Source: Bog-950 sp046329495 (lineage in GTDB: Bacteria > Bacteroidota > Bacteroidia > Chitinophagales > LD1). Taken from it: a DNA stretch of 64,000 nt. This document shows, piece by piece, positions 1 through 9,900 of the stretch. Position 1 is the stretch's first letter, and each line of letters starts with the position of its first letter. The notes below the pieces were generated by a model. It searched no databases and was not told the DNA's origin. It saw only the letters and a program-made list of their open reading frames with translations. The stretch covers positions 1 to 64,000 of the forward strand of contig JAXLUO010000003.1 in assembly GCA_046329495.1 (NCBI GenBank), given 5' to 3'. The position numbers were made by a program, and so were the translations under genes.

Positions 1-291
1 CATATTTTCCTTTCTTCTGTCGGCCAATTCTACTTCCAGCTTTTCTTTACTTTCCAGCTGCAATTTCAACTCCGAAATTGTCCTATACCGTTGCTCAAGT
101 GCCTGCTCTAGTTGTGCAATTTCAATCTTGTCCTTATGCCTGTTATGTAATATCAGCTCACCATATTGGCTGGAAGTCTGTCCTAAGGCAAGGGCTTCGT
201 AATTGAGTTCCTCTTTCAGTTCCGGCGAAATCCGGATACCGATATTCACCTTAGCCTGGGCAAACTCAGTTTCTTTGTTATTGGTTTCCAT
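1..291 (-). CDS. Small N-terminal ribbon-helix-helix-like, coiled-coil protein (partial, runs off left edge)
   Basis: Reading leftwards from an ATG at 291, the frame is open for all 97 codons to the window edge, so the gene is cut. Residues about 14-40 read NIGIRISPELKEELNYEA and then a short helix. This resembles the strand plus helix of CopG/Arc-type proteins or a plasmid/transposon accessory protein. Residues about 50-97 are rich in E, K, L and Q in heptad-like spacing, as in a coiled coil. It lies downstream of and on the same strand as the gene at 497-1567, 205 bases away. I do not recognise the family. The placement at the edge of an accessory region fits a mobile-element accessory gene, which is inference only. 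Confidence 0.6.
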   Translation of the reverse strand, partial: METNNKETEFAQAKVNIGIRISPELKEELNYEALALGQTSSQYGELILHNRHKDKIEIAQLEQALEQRYRTISELKLQLESKEKLEVELADRRKENM

Positions 292-465
292 GATTTAATT
301 TTGGGTTATGTGAATGCATTCTGGTTGTACAGGCGCGGCATTGTCGGGTTGAGCAGCTGGAATTCGTTTAGCCATGGGATCGCCATGCTTTTTTGTTAGT
401 TGGTCCAGTATTTTAAATATGCTTCGCACTGCATTCGAATTATGCAGCTAAAGTATAGGGCGCGA

Positions 466-490
466 ACCTTAGAAAGTCTGCGTCTAAGGT
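466..490. repeat. Inverted repeat downstream of the 497-1567 gene
   Basis: ACCTTAGA (466-473) and TCTAAGGT (483-490) form a perfect 8-bp stem with a 9-base loop, just past the stop codon of the leftward gene. There is no clear U-tract, so it may be a weak terminator or an mRNA 3' stabiliser. The rest of 292-496 shows nothing I can name. Confidence 0.35.
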
Positions 491-496
491 GAGCTC

Positions 497-1567
497 TTAG
501 GTAGTTTTTTCTCCGTAATACTGACTTAGGCGTTTTTTTAAGCCCGATAATGGTATGCGTTTGCCTTTGGGCGGTAAGCTTTGGTTGTATATTACATTCT
601 CAACGTTAGCGCCAATCAACTGAGGCGTTGTATCAGTATCCGAAAGCGTCATAAAATGCTCCACTATAAACCTTCCAACTGCGCGTTTGGTCCCGATTAT
701 CTTATTGTCTTCACAGTAAATCCTAAAAACATCTACTAATTGATTACCCTGTCCCTTAAAAATCACTTTTTCATAAGGCAGCCCTTCGCCCCTAAGTATT
801 CGTTTCAATGGCCCATGGCTTTCTGTACCGAAATACACCTTGATGTCTTCAAATAGTATTTCGACTTGTTCATCTATTACTCTTACAACAGGTTCAGGCT
901 TCACTTTGGATGACTTTTCTAAAATCTCTGCAGGTATTGCTGCTTTTGCCGTTTTATTAACTGCTTCAATCAACCGTTGCATCATTTCCTGCTGTTGCTT
1001 TTCATTTTCTATCTGTCCTCTTTTGGTATATACCCAATTCAATATTTTATCATGCTTGGCAAACCAATCCTCCGGAAAGCGGTTTGAGCGCAAAAAGGCG
1101 CAAACCTGGAACTCCATAAGGTCTAAAAAACCATCTGCCCCCCTTCTTTCTTCATCATTAAGCATAAACTCTTTCAAGTGATGTTCAAGTAATGGAAGTA
1201 GCTTTAAATAATCACTAAGGCTAAGAAAAAGTGCCAAATAACTTTTGTATGCAACATCAGCTGGTTGTATCGTGCAATAAAAATGCTCTAGGTAAAAATC
1301 AGCATCAAGTTTTAATCTTTCCAGGTCGCCCAAAACATTTTCCTTAATCTGTTGCACGTACTCTACATATGGTTTACCGGCAAAATCCTGGTATTTTACC
1401 TTCAAATCATCCATCTGCCTGTAAATTGTGCAAATGTCAAGGTCATATTCGTGCCTGCGGAAAGCGCCCACCTGTGAATATCGCAACCGGTAGTCCGGCC
1501 CCGTTATTAATGGAATACTTCGTATTGCCCCCTTCGGCGCTTCAAACAAATTGAGGATTCTTTCCAC
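497..1567 (-). CDS. Hypothetical protein of 356 residues
   Basis: This is a long, largely helical, charged cytoplasmic protein with no signal peptide or membrane segment. It starts at an ATG followed by ERILNLFEAP. A Q/E/K-rich stretch at about residues 185-205 may be a coiled coil. The last ~120 residues look like a separate mixed domain rich in I, V, F and K. It is transcribed away from the restriction-modification operon and has a good Bacteroidota-type promoter directly upstream. I do not recognise the family. Similar-sized proteins are often seen beside mobile elements in Bacteroidota, but I see no motif that assigns a function. The gene itself is well supported by length, start and promoter. 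Confidence 0.75.
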   Translation of the reverse strand: MERILNLFEAPKGAIRSIPLITGPDYRLRYSQVGAFRRHEYDLDICTIYRQMDDLKVKYQDFAGKPYVEYVQQIKENVLGDLERLKLDADFYLEHFYCTIQPADVAYKSYLALFLSLSDYLKLLPLLEHHLKEFMLNDEERRGADGFLDLMEFQVCAFLRSNRFPEDWFAKHDKILNWVYTKRGQIENEKQQQEMMQRLIEAVNKTAKAAIPAEILEKSSKVKPEPVVRVIDEQVEILFEDIKVYFGTESHGPLKRILRGEGLPYEKVIFKGQGNQLVDVFRIYCEDNKIIGTKRAVGRFIVEHFMTLSDTDTTPQLIGANVENVIYNQSLPPKGKRIPLSGLKKRLSQYYGEKTT

Positions 1568-1592
1568 GGGAATTTATTTTGTAGCTTTAATA

Positions 1593-1622
1593 CAAAGCTA
1601 TTTATTTTTAATTTTCACCAAA
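1593..1622 (-). promoter_or_regulatory. Bacteroidota-type promoter for the gene at 497-1567
   Basis: On the minus strand a TTTG element (1619-1622) is followed after 18 bases by TAGCTTTG (1593-1600). This matches the TTTG-N17-20-TAnnTTTG primary sigma consensus of Bacteroidota. The implied start lies about 20 bases before the ATG at 1567. Confidence 0.5.
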
Positions 1623-1640
1623 TAGAATATTTTTGCAACG

Positions 1641-2222
1641 GTGCTACAAACAAAAAAACATATCACATCACTATCCAACATAGCGCAAATACGAACCGGC
1701 TATTATTGCAACACCAGCACTAACGGCAATGCCTGGTATTTGCAGGCTGCTGACTTACAACCCGATGGTAGCTTGAGTGGAGAATTAAAACCTACCTTAT
1801 ATGTAGAGGGTAAAATGAATGACCGGCTTTTAACAAAAGACGATGTTTTATTAATGGCAAAAGGGGTTAACAACATTGCGCTGGCTTATAATCCCGATAC
1901 CTACGCGGCATTAATCCCATCAACTGCATTTCTTATTATCAAAACATCAGGTGGGGGAGTTCTTCCTGCTTATATAGCCTGGTATATCAATCAACCTGCC
2001 GCGCAGCAGTTTTTAAAAAATCAGGCTAAAGGCTCTTCGCCGCCCTCTATAACGGTTAAAATACTGGCAGAGCTGGAAATTTTTATCCCTGATTTAGAAA
2101 CACAAAAGACTATTCTTAAAATTCACGATTTACGGATGCGTGAGAAAAAATTAAAATCCGATATTGAACGCCTAAAGGAAACCATCCTCAATTATAAACT
2201 TTCAAAAGCAACCCGGCTATAA
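1641..2222 (+). CDS. Single-TRD HsdS-like specificity protein
   Basis: At 193 residues this looks like one half of a type I restriction specificity subunit. It has one target-recognition-like domain (LSNIAQIRTGYY at the start, SSPPSITVKILAELEIFIPDLETQ near residue 150). One conserved spacer helix follows (residues about 155-190, K/E/L-rich). Full HsdS proteins have two of each and about 400 residues. The start is GTG at 1641; no ATG fits. It ends 2 bases before hsdM, so the two are surely co-transcribed. A complete hsdS lies further down the same operon, so this half-subunit could add a second specificity by dimerising, or could modify HsdM or HsdR binding. Family membership is fairly sure; the role is inference. 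Confidence 0.75.
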   Translation: MLQTKKHITSLSNIAQIRTGYYCNTSTNGNAWYLQAADLQPDGSLSGELKPTLYVEGKMNDRLLTKDDVLLMAKGVNNIALAYNPDTYAALIPSTAFLIIKTSGGGVLPAYIAWYINQPAAQQFLKNQAKGSSPPSITVKILAELEIFIPDLETQKTILKIHDLRMREKKLKSDIERLKETILNYKLSKATRL

Positions 2223-2224
2223 AC

Positions 2225-3763
2225 ATGGCAACTGAAAATAAAATATCGCAAAAAGAAGTAAACCAGATTGTTTGGAAGGCCTGCGACACCTTCCGCGGGG
2301 TAATTGACCCCAGCCAGTATAAAGACTACATACTTACCATGTTGTTTTTGAAATATGTGAGCGATGTACACAAGGATAAATACAACGAACACCTTACAAA
2401 ATATAAGGGTAACAAAGAGCGCACCGAGCGTGCCATGAAGCACGAACGCTTTGTAGTGCCCGAACATTGCAGTTTCGATTACCTGTTTAGCAAACGCACC
2501 GAACCCAACATTGGCGAGCTGATAAATATTGCGCTGAACGATTTGGAAGAAGCCAACCGCGAAAAATTAAGCAGTGAGGATGGTGCCGGTATTTTCAGGA
2601 ATATTGACTTTAACAGCAGCAACCTGGGCGATGTAAAAGATAAAAATACCCGCCTTAAAAACCTGTTGCTTGACTTTGCCGATGAAAGGCTGGATTTGCG
2701 CCCCTCGCACTTACAGGGCAACGATATTATAGGTGGTGCTTACGAATATCTGATTGCCAATTTTGCCAGCGATGCCGGTAAAAAGGCGGGGGAGTTTTAC
2801 ACCCCCGGCGAGGTATCTACCCTGGTGGCCCGGTTAACCCAAAGTGCCCCCGGTGCGCGTATTTGCGACCCTACCTGTGGCTCGGGCTCCCTGCTAATTA
2901 AGGCCGGGCAGGCTGTTGGCTCCGATAACTTTTCTTTATACGGGCAGGAAGCGAACGGCAGCACCTGGGCGCTGGCGGTAATGAACATGTTTTTGCATGG
3001 TTTTGATAACGCCGTTATACGCTGGGGCGATACCATACGCAACCCCAAGTTAAAGGAGGGTGATGCATTGATGAAGTTTGATACCGTAGTTGCCAACCCG
3101 CCTTTTAGCTTAGATAAATGGGGCGCCGATGAGGCTGCTGCTGATACCCACAACCGTTTTTGGCGCGGAACACCACCCAAAAGCAAGGGCGACTGGGCCT
3201 TTATAAGCCACATGATAGAAACTACCTACGAAGGCAAAGGCAAGGTAGGTGTAGTAGTACCACACGGGGTGCTGTTTAGAGGGGCCAGCGAGGGTAAAAT
3301 ACGGCAGAAAACTATTGAAGAAAATATTTTAGAAGCTGTAATAGGCCTGCCTGCTAACCTGTTTTTTGGTACCGGCATACCCGCAGCCATTTTAATATTT
3401 AACCGGGGTAAAGGCAAAAACGAAAACGTGCTTTTTATTGATGCCAGCCAAACTTATGAAGCCGGTAAAAACCAAAACAAACTGCGGGAGGAAGATATTA
3501 GCCGCATTGTAAATACCTACCACAAGTTTAGTGCGGGCAAATTAAAGCCCGGTGCAGTGGAAGCAAAATACGCTTACGTAGCCACCCGGGGCGAAATACA
3601 GGAGAACGACCACAATCTAAACATACCCCGCTATGTAGATACTTTTGAAGAGGAAGCTGAAGTAGATATAAAAGCAGTGCAGGGGGAGATAAATAAGCTG
3701 GAGAAGGAATTGGTTGAAGTGCAGAAGGAGATGGATAAATACTTAAAGGAATTGGGAGTATAG
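2225..3763 (+). CDS. hsdM: Type I restriction-modification system methyltransferase subunit
   Basis: HsdM transfers methyl groups from S-adenosylmethionine to adenine N6 in the site chosen by HsdS. The 512-residue protein has the usual length. An N-terminal helical HsdM_N domain spans about residues 1-150. The N6-adenine methyltransferase core follows, with the SAM-binding motif DPTCGSGSLL at about 215-224 and the catalytic NPPF at 291-294. A C-terminal helical tail (residues about 475-512) is rich in E and K. The ATG lies two bases after the upstream HsdS-like gene. The base composition is closer to the core half of the window than that of the AT-richer genes that follow. The assignment is secure. 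Confidence 0.97.
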   Translation: MATENKISQKEVNQIVWKACDTFRGVIDPSQYKDYILTMLFLKYVSDVHKDKYNEHLTKYKGNKERTERAMKHERFVVPEHCSFDYLFSKRTEPNIGELINIALNDLEEANREKLSSEDGAGIFRNIDFNSSNLGDVKDKNTRLKNLLLDFADERLDLRPSHLQGNDIIGGAYEYLIANFASDAGKKAGEFYTPGEVSTLVARLTQSAPGARICDPTCGSGSLLIKAGQAVGSDNFSLYGQEANGSTWALAVMNMFLHGFDNAVIRWGDTIRNPKLKEGDALMKFDTVVANPPFSLDKWGADEAAADTHNRFWRGTPPKSKGDWAFISHMIETTYEGKGKVGVVVPHGVLFRGASEGKIRQKTIEENILEAVIGLPANLFFGTGIPAAILIFNRGKGKNENVLFIDASQTYEAGKNQNKLREEDISRIVNTYHKFSAGKLKPGAVEAKYAYVATRGEIQENDHNLNIPRYVDTFEEEAEVDIKAVQGEINKLEKELVEVQKEMDKYLKELGV

Positions 3764-3777
3764 TTTAAAGGCATTCA

Positions 3778-4356
3778 ATGACCACTAGAATACACTATTC
3801 GGATATAAAAGCAATGCTTCCTCAAGAGGCAATAAATCATATTCAGCAACTGGAAAAGAAATTCGTCAGAGATTTTAAGGTAATTGATATGTTGAATAAA
3901 GATGCCTTGGAAAAGCCCTTTGCCGATACTTTCTATCGGGAAGTTTTTCCTATGGGCGTGTATTTGTTTTTTGATTCCAACGATATGATAAGATATGTTG
4001 GGCAATCGGCCCAAGGGTTCTTTCATAGGCTAATGTCTCATTTTGATATAACCCCTGGCGGCCATTGGGGCTGGAATGCATTGCTAAGGAAGATGGGGGG
4101 ATTGCGGACTGGAAAAAAACATCATGAACTTAGTGAAAAGGACCATGCTGTTGACTTTGATTTGCTTAAAAATTATAAGCTGCTTTTGATTGAAGTCCAG
4201 TTTGGTGAACTTAGTAAAGATGAGTTGAAGTGGCTAGAGAAACTCATTATGAAAGCATTTCGAGGTCAAGCGAAGCATGAGTTATTAAACACGAATATTG
4301 GGTGGTTGGCAAAACATGAATGGCAAATGCCTATTGAAAAATATTTGAAAGGGTGA
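3778..4356 (+). CDS. GIY-YIG-type nuclease-like protein in the RM operon
   Basis: The protein has 192 residues. A GIY-YIG pattern is visible: G60-V61-Y62, then R72-Y73-V74-G75-Q76-S77, R84, H88, a glutamate in the helix KWLEKLI (E154) and N171/N173. These positions correspond to the tyrosines, arginine, metal-binding glutamate and asparagine of the family, so the active site looks intact. An N-terminal ~50-residue helical extension is unassigned. The gene sits between hsdM and hsdS, starts 14 bases after hsdM and overlaps the GTG of hsdS. It is more AT-rich than hsdM. It is probably a nuclease or a DNA-binding accessory of the restriction operon. It is not part of a minimal type I system. Confidence 0.65.
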   Translation: MTTRIHYSDIKAMLPQEAINHIQQLEKKFVRDFKVIDMLNKDALEKPFADTFYREVFPMGVYLFFDSNDMIRYVGQSAQGFFHRLMSHFDITPGGHWGWNALLRKMGGLRTGKKHHELSEKDHAVDFDLLKNYKLLLIEVQFGELSKDELKWLEKLIMKAFRGQAKHELLNTNIGWLAKHEWQMPIEKYLKG

Positions 4357-5681
4357 AAAAAGACAACCAGAATTTAAAATTTAAACACTCCCCCATTGGC
4401 CCTATTCCAAAGGATTGGGAAGTAAGACGGCTCGGTGATATTGTCGAAGTTAAAGGAGGCTATGCTTTTGATAGCCGCAAATTCAAAGATCAAGGCACTT
4501 ATCAAGTTGTTAAAATGAGCAACCTATACGATAGTGCGCTTGATTTAAATCGCTCTAAATCTTTTCTGGATGAACTAAATAATGCTGAAAAGGAAAGTTT
4601 ATTGAAGGTTGGAAACATTGTGATTACTCTCACCGGTACAACAGGGAAACGCGATTATGGTTATTCGTATTTGATTCAGGAAGAAAAGAATCTGGTCGTC
4701 AATCAACGAGTAGCAAAAATATCTGTAATCGAAGGGGATCCAAAGTATTTATTTTATGAATTTAAAACCAATCGATTTCTTGATCAATTCTTTTACTCAG
4801 CGCGGGGTGGAACCGGAAACCAAGCGAACATAGGCACAGCAGATTTACTCAGTATAAAAATACCACTTCCATGTGCTTCTGAACAAAGAGAAATTGGACT
4901 GGCATTGAGCACTTGGGACAAAGCAATAGCAAAGACCACCCAGTTAATTACCGCCAAAGAGCAGCGCAAAAAATGGTTGATGCAACAATTACTTACTGGT
5001 AAGAAAAGGTTGAAGGGTTTTAAAGATGCTTGGAGAATAAGCAATTTTGATGATTGCTTTGAAATTATTAAGTCATATTCAATTTCAAGAGATGGTTTGT
5101 CGCGAGATTTGAATGACTCATCGACTTATTGCATTCACTATGGAGATATTCATGCCTTATATGAAACTAATTTTTTAGATTTTTCAAAACAAATCGGAAT
5201 ACCACAAATTACCGGAATAGAGCAAAGTATAAGCGAACGGGATTATTTATTTGATGGGGATTTAGTCTTGGCTGATGCTTCAGAAGATTACGAAGGCGTT
5301 GGCGAAACTATCGAAGTAACTAATCTTGGTAAAAAAGCTGCCGTTGGCGGACTTCATACGATAGTAATGAGAGCGAAGCAAAATAAGGTTTCAGTTGGAT
5401 ACAGAGCTTATCTTTTCGCCAGTGAGCCTCTAAGAAATGAGTTACGAAGAAAGGCAACCGGTACATCAGTATATAGCGTCACGAAATCTACACTTCAAAC
5501 TTTGTCCTTTAAGCTTCCTTCAATGGAGGAACAAAAGGCTATATCAAACATTCTACAAACTGCCGATAAGGAAATAAACCTGCTTAAACAAAAATTACAG
5601 GCGTATAAGGAACAAAAGAAAGGATTGATGCAGGTGTTGTTAACGGGGAAGGTGAGGTTAAAAGTAAAAGAAACAGCATGA
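4353..5681 (+). CDS. hsdS: Type I restriction-modification system specificity subunit
   Basis: HsdS determines the bipartite DNA sequence recognised by the HsdM and HsdR subunits. The 442-residue protein shows the typical two-fold repeat: TRD1, then a spacer with EQREIGLALSTWDKAI (about 177-192) ending in LLTGKKRL. TRD2 follows, with a second spacer EEQKAISNILQTADKEI (about 392-408) ending in LLTGKVRL. The GTG start at 4353 overlaps the TGA of the upstream gene (GTGA), which implies translational coupling. The stop overlaps the ATG of the next gene by four bases. TRD composition is AT-rich, as is common for exchanged specificity domains. The assignment is secure; the recognised sequence cannot be read from the gene. 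Confidence 0.95.
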   Translation: MKKDNQNLKFKHSPIGPIPKDWEVRRLGDIVEVKGGYAFDSRKFKDQGTYQVVKMSNLYDSALDLNRSKSFLDELNNAEKESLLKVGNIVITLTGTTGKRDYGYSYLIQEEKNLVVNQRVAKISVIEGDPKYLFYEFKTNRFLDQFFYSARGGTGNQANIGTADLLSIKIPLPCASEQREIGLALSTWDKAIAKTTQLITAKEQRKKWLMQQLLTGKKRLKGFKDAWRISNFDDCFEIIKSYSISRDGLSRDLNDSSTYCIHYGDIHALYETNFLDFSKQIGIPQITGIEQSISERDYLFDGDLVLADASEDYEGVGETIEVTNLGKKAAVGGLHTIVMRAKQNKVSVGYRAYLFASEPLRNELRRKATGTSVYSVTKSTLQTLSFKLPSMEEQKAISNILQTADKEINLLKQKLQAYKEQKKGLMQVLLTGKVRLKVKETA

Positions 5682-6547
5682 ATGCACTGGATGAATCAAT
5701 TTTAATGGCACTTCTGGCTAATGATGGAACTTCTGTCTTTAGCAACGAGTCGGATATAATTGAATTTAAATCGGAATTCGATTGGTCTAATAAAGAGAAA
5801 CGGGCAAAATATTGCAAATCGTTTGCTGCTTTTAGCAATAATAAGGGGGGCTATTTATTTTTCGGGATTGATGATAAAACCAAGACCATACTTGGCATTA
5901 CCGGATTTGATCAGGTAGATTCCGCAAGCATATCGGACCATATAAACAATTACTTTGCTCCTGGTATCACGTTTCACAAACGTTCCATTGCTTTGGCTAA
6001 TAAACAAATTGGGATTATTTATATTGAAAAGTGCCATGATATACCAACGATATGCATAAAGGGATTTGATACGATACTAAAGGATGGTGCTTTGTTTTAT
6101 CGCTATCCTGGAAAATCTGATTACATTAATGGAACGGATCTTATACACCTTTTACACCAGCTAAAATCGCAGGAATCCAAAGAGTCAGTTTTGCTAAAAA
6201 AGCTTGAAATGAAGGAAAACTCGCGCCCCATTTTGGCTTTACAAAGTGGAGGTAGTGAGGGGCATATGTTTGAATTTAAACTTAAGAACATTGGTAAACG
6301 GTGTAGAATAGATGAAATTCTAATCACCAAAGGTAATTTTAATATCGTTGGCGATGCTCATAAGCGTTCCATGGAAACAAACGCAATATTAACAGTCCAA
6401 GCAATTAACCAAGCAGGATTCCCCGCCGGCATGGTTCATCATGAAATTGAGATATATTATTCCGATTTCATTGGCAATAAGTATTTGATGAAGGGTGCAG
6501 GAATTGGAGCACAAATTGGATTTTCTGAACCTGTTGATGTGCAATAA
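5678..6547 (+). CDS. AlbA_2/Schlafen-type ATP-binding domain protein
   Basis: The protein has 289 residues. Residues about 22-150 match the AlbA_2 (Schlafen) domain: ESDIIEFKSEFDW (E29, K31), then AFSNNKGGYLFFGIDD (about 51-66), the two blocks that build the nucleotide-binding site. Residues about 190-289 form a separate beta-rich region without a recognised motif. AlbA_2 proteins occur in restriction and other defence operons as regulators or nuclease-like effectors; the exact activity is often unknown. The start codon overlaps the end of hsdS by four bases, so it is part of the same transcript. Functional assignment within the operon is inference. Confidence 0.75.
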   Translation: MNALDESILMALLANDGTSVFSNESDIIEFKSEFDWSNKEKRAKYCKSFAAFSNNKGGYLFFGIDDKTKTILGITGFDQVDSASISDHINNYFAPGITFHKRSIALANKQIGIIYIEKCHDIPTICIKGFDTILKDGALFYRYPGKSDYINGTDLIHLLHQLKSQESKESVLLKKLEMKENSRPILALQSGGSEGHMFEFKLKNIGKRCRIDEILITKGNFNIVGDAHKRSMETNAILTVQAINQAGFPAGMVHHEIEIYYSDFIGNKYLMKGAGIGAQIGFSEPVDVQ

Positions 6548-6563
6548 TGGTAAACACGATTAT

Positions 6564-6971
6564 ATGGCTAAGAGCAAAAACAAAATAATTAAAGAGATTG
6601 AAGCATTTAAAAATTCTCACTCTGGAGATTATAAAGATTATTATATAGGTATAACAAAGCATGTTGGCCAAAGATTAGTCGAGGTAAATATTGACGAGCA
6701 TGTTCAAGCCGGAAATTATATTAAGGGAGATGATTTCTACGAAGCCGAAGCTGAATCAAGAGAAATTGCTAATGAAATTGAATTAGAATTTCAGGCGAAA
6801 GGTATGAAAGGCAAAGGAACATCTAAGGGAAAAAGAGAGAGTAGATATGTATATTGTTTTAAGCTTGCTTCTAAATCAAAGTATCTCTTAACCGAAAGGG
6901 AATATCATAAGGTATTTAAAAATGTAGTTAAGCGTTTAATGGATTATAAAAGTTTTGAAGCAGAAAAATAA
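6564..6971 (+). CDS. Small protein with YIGIT motif, possible GIY-YIG-like fold
   Basis: The ATG at 6564 (MAKSKNKIIKEIE) is preferred. An upstream in-frame ATG at 6537 lies inside the previous gene. The 135-residue product contains DYYIGITKHVGQRLVE (about residues 22-37), then FYEAEAESREIANEIELEF and a G/K-rich turn followed by YVYCFKL. This order resembles small GIY-YIG-like proteins with a YIGIT core, an arginine and a helix with a glutamate. The canonical first GIY half is not evident, so the fold call is tentative. The last base of its stop codon is the first base of the hsdR ATG (TAATG), so the gene is coupled to hsdR. Its composition is AT-rich like its upstream neighbours. Confidence 0.5.
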   Translation: MAKSKNKIIKEIEAFKNSHSGDYKDYYIGITKHVGQRLVEVNIDEHVQAGNYIKGDDFYEAEAESREIANEIELEFQAKGMKGKGTSKGKRESRYVYCFKLASKSKYLLTEREYHKVFKNVVKRLMDYKSFEAEK

Positions 6972-9900
6972 TGCAAACCCCTTCCTTCAAAGAAGACCAT
7001 ATAAGCCAAATACCGGCTTTGCAGTTATTGCAAAACCTGGGCTATACCTATTTAAACTCGGAAGAGGCCTTGAAATTGCGTGGAGGTAAAACCACTGCGG
7101 TGCTATTAGAGGGCATTTTAAAAACGCAGTTAGAGAAAATAAATAACATCAGCTATAAAGGTGGCCAATATTCCTTTACTGCACAAAACGTTAACGCAGG
7201 TTTACAAGCCCTAAAAGACCTGCCCATGAACGAAGGTTATATGGCGGCTTGTGAATATGCCTACAATCTGTTAACCCTTGGCAAAGCATTAGAGCAAAGC
7301 GTAGATGGTGATAAAAAGAGTTTCACGCTTCAATATATTGACTGGAACCCGCAAACTTTTTTAACCAACAACGTTTTTCATGTAACGGAGGAGTACAGCA
7401 TAATGCGCTCTGCCAGTAAAGAGCACTACAGGCCTGATTTGGTTTTGTTCGTTAACGGTATTCCGTTATGTGTTATCGAATGTAAACGCCCGGATATAAA
7501 GGACTCGTTAACGCAGGCTATATCGCAACACCTACGCAGTCAGCAGGAAGAAGGTATTCGCAGCCTTTATGTATATACCCAGTTGCTGCTAAGTGTATCT
7601 GTTAACGATGCGCGCTACGCTACTAACGCCACCCCTCAAAAATTTTGGTCGCAGTGGCAGGAACAATTCGTGAATGCCGATAGTCAAAAGCAATATCAAA
7701 CCAGCTTGTTAACGCTTAAGAATACACCGTTAACGGCGGTTAACAAGGATAAATTATTCAGTGGCCGGTATAAATATGTGCGCCGCCACTTTGATGATAT
7801 TGAAAAAGAGCATGTACTTCCCACCAAGCAGGATGAATACTTATTTAGCCTTTGCAGGCCCGAACGTTTACTGGTGTTAACGCATAGTTTCATTTTGTTT
7901 GATGATGGCGAAAAGAAGATAGCCCGTTACCCGCAGTTTTTTGTTCTCAAGAAAACAATGGAAAGGATAAAGGTAATAGAAGGCGGTAAACGCAGAGGGG
8001 GGGTAATATGGCATACGCAGGGAAGTGGTAAATCGTTAACCATGGTGTTGCTTGCCCAGGCTATAGCGCTTGAAAAAAGTATTAGCAACCCCAAAATAAT
8101 CTTAGTAACCGACCGAGTGGAGCTGGACGACCAGATAACCAAAACCTTTATAAAGTGCGGTAAATATGTAGAGAATGCCACTACCGGCCAGCGCCTGGTT
8201 GAGCTATTGGAAAGCAAAAAAGATGCGATAGTAACCACCGTAATAAACAAGTTTGAGGCAGCTATAAAAAAAATAAAAAAGCCGTTTGAGTCGCACGACA
8301 TATTTGTATTGATAGACGAAGGGCACCGTACCCAGTACGGTAACTTTAGTATACAAATGCAAAAAACTTTACCCAACGCCTGCTTTATTGCAATGACGGG
8401 CACGCCCTTACTTAAGCAAGAGAAAAACACTGCCGCAAAGTTTGGTGGAATTATAGATGCTTACCCGGTAGATAAAGCCGTTAACGATGGTGCGGTAGTG
8501 CCTTTATTGTATGAGGGGCGACATGCTTTTCAAAAAGTTAACGAAGCGCCCATTGATACTTTCTTCCAGATGATTTCGGAACCTTTAACGGACTATCAGC
8601 GCGCCGATTTAAAAAGAAAATTTAGCCGGGCCGATCAACTGAATATTGCTGACCAGAAGATATATGCCATTGCCTGGGATATCAGTCTTCACTACCGAGA
8701 TAACTGGCAGGGTAAAACACCTTTTAAAGGGCAGTTGGTAACCCAAAGCAAAGAGGCTGCCATTAAATACAAAAAGTATTTAGATGAAATAGGCATAGTA
8801 AGTACAGAAGTTTTGATTTCAGCACCCGATGACAGGGAAGGAGAGGATAGTGCTTATTCGGAATCCAGCGACCTTACAAAGCAATTCTGGAATAAGATGA
8901 TGGCCGAACATGGCGCACCCAAGAAATACGAAAGGAATCTTATCAACCGTTTTAAAAAGCAGCCCAACCCGGAAATAATTATAGTAGTAGATAAACTGTT
9001 AACAGGTTTTGATGAGCCTAAAAACACCATCCTTTATTTAACCCGCAACCTTAAAAGCCATACCCTATTGCAGGCCATAGCGCGCGTTAACCGGGTGCAT
9101 GAGGATAAGGACTTTGGGTATATTATAGACTATTACGGAGTGCTGGGTGAACTTGATGAGGCGTTAACGCATTACAGTAGTCTGCAAGAATTTGATGAGC
9201 AAGACCTAAAGGGTGCGTTAACGAACGTAAACGATGAAGTAAAGAAGCTACCACAAAGACACTCGGAGTTGTGGGATATTTTTAAAGCTATTAGTAATCG
9301 TAAAGATGCAGAGGCCTATCAGCAACTATTGCGTGATGAAGCTGTAAGAGCCCAGTTTTACGATAAGCTGTCGGCTTTTGCCGGCAACCTTAAAATAGCA
9401 ATGTCTTCTATTCAGTTTCATAAAGATGTTCCGGAAAATACAATCGAAAAATATAAGACAGACTTAGCTATGTTTCTCAAGCTTCGCAATGCCGTGCAAT
9501 CTCGGTATTCCGATTCGGTTAACTACAAGCAGTATGAAGGTCAGGTGCAAAAGTTGATAGATAAGCATATTCAAACCGATGAGGTAAAGCCTATCACGGC
9601 ACTCGTTAACATTTTTGATAAAGACAAATTCAGGATTGAAGTTGAAAAAACAATAGGCGAAGCGGCTAAAGCCGATAAGATTGCATCAAGAACGGCCAAG
9701 CATATTTCAGATAAAATGGATGAAGATCCTGCCTTTTATAAGAAGTTTTCAGATATGTTGAACGATACTATTCATGCCTATGAGCATCATCGGTTAACGG
9801 AGGCTCAATACTTAGCACGGGTAAAAGAGATTATGGAGTCTGTACTATCTCATGTCGATAACGATATCCCGGCTGAGTTGCAAAATAGAGATGTGGCTAA

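Noticed and set aside
840..1181. An open frame on the plus strand opposite the 356-residue gene
   Set aside because: It is antisense to a well-supported gene with a promoter, and its sequence (Ser/Cys-rich, no domain) looks like a reverse-frame shadow.
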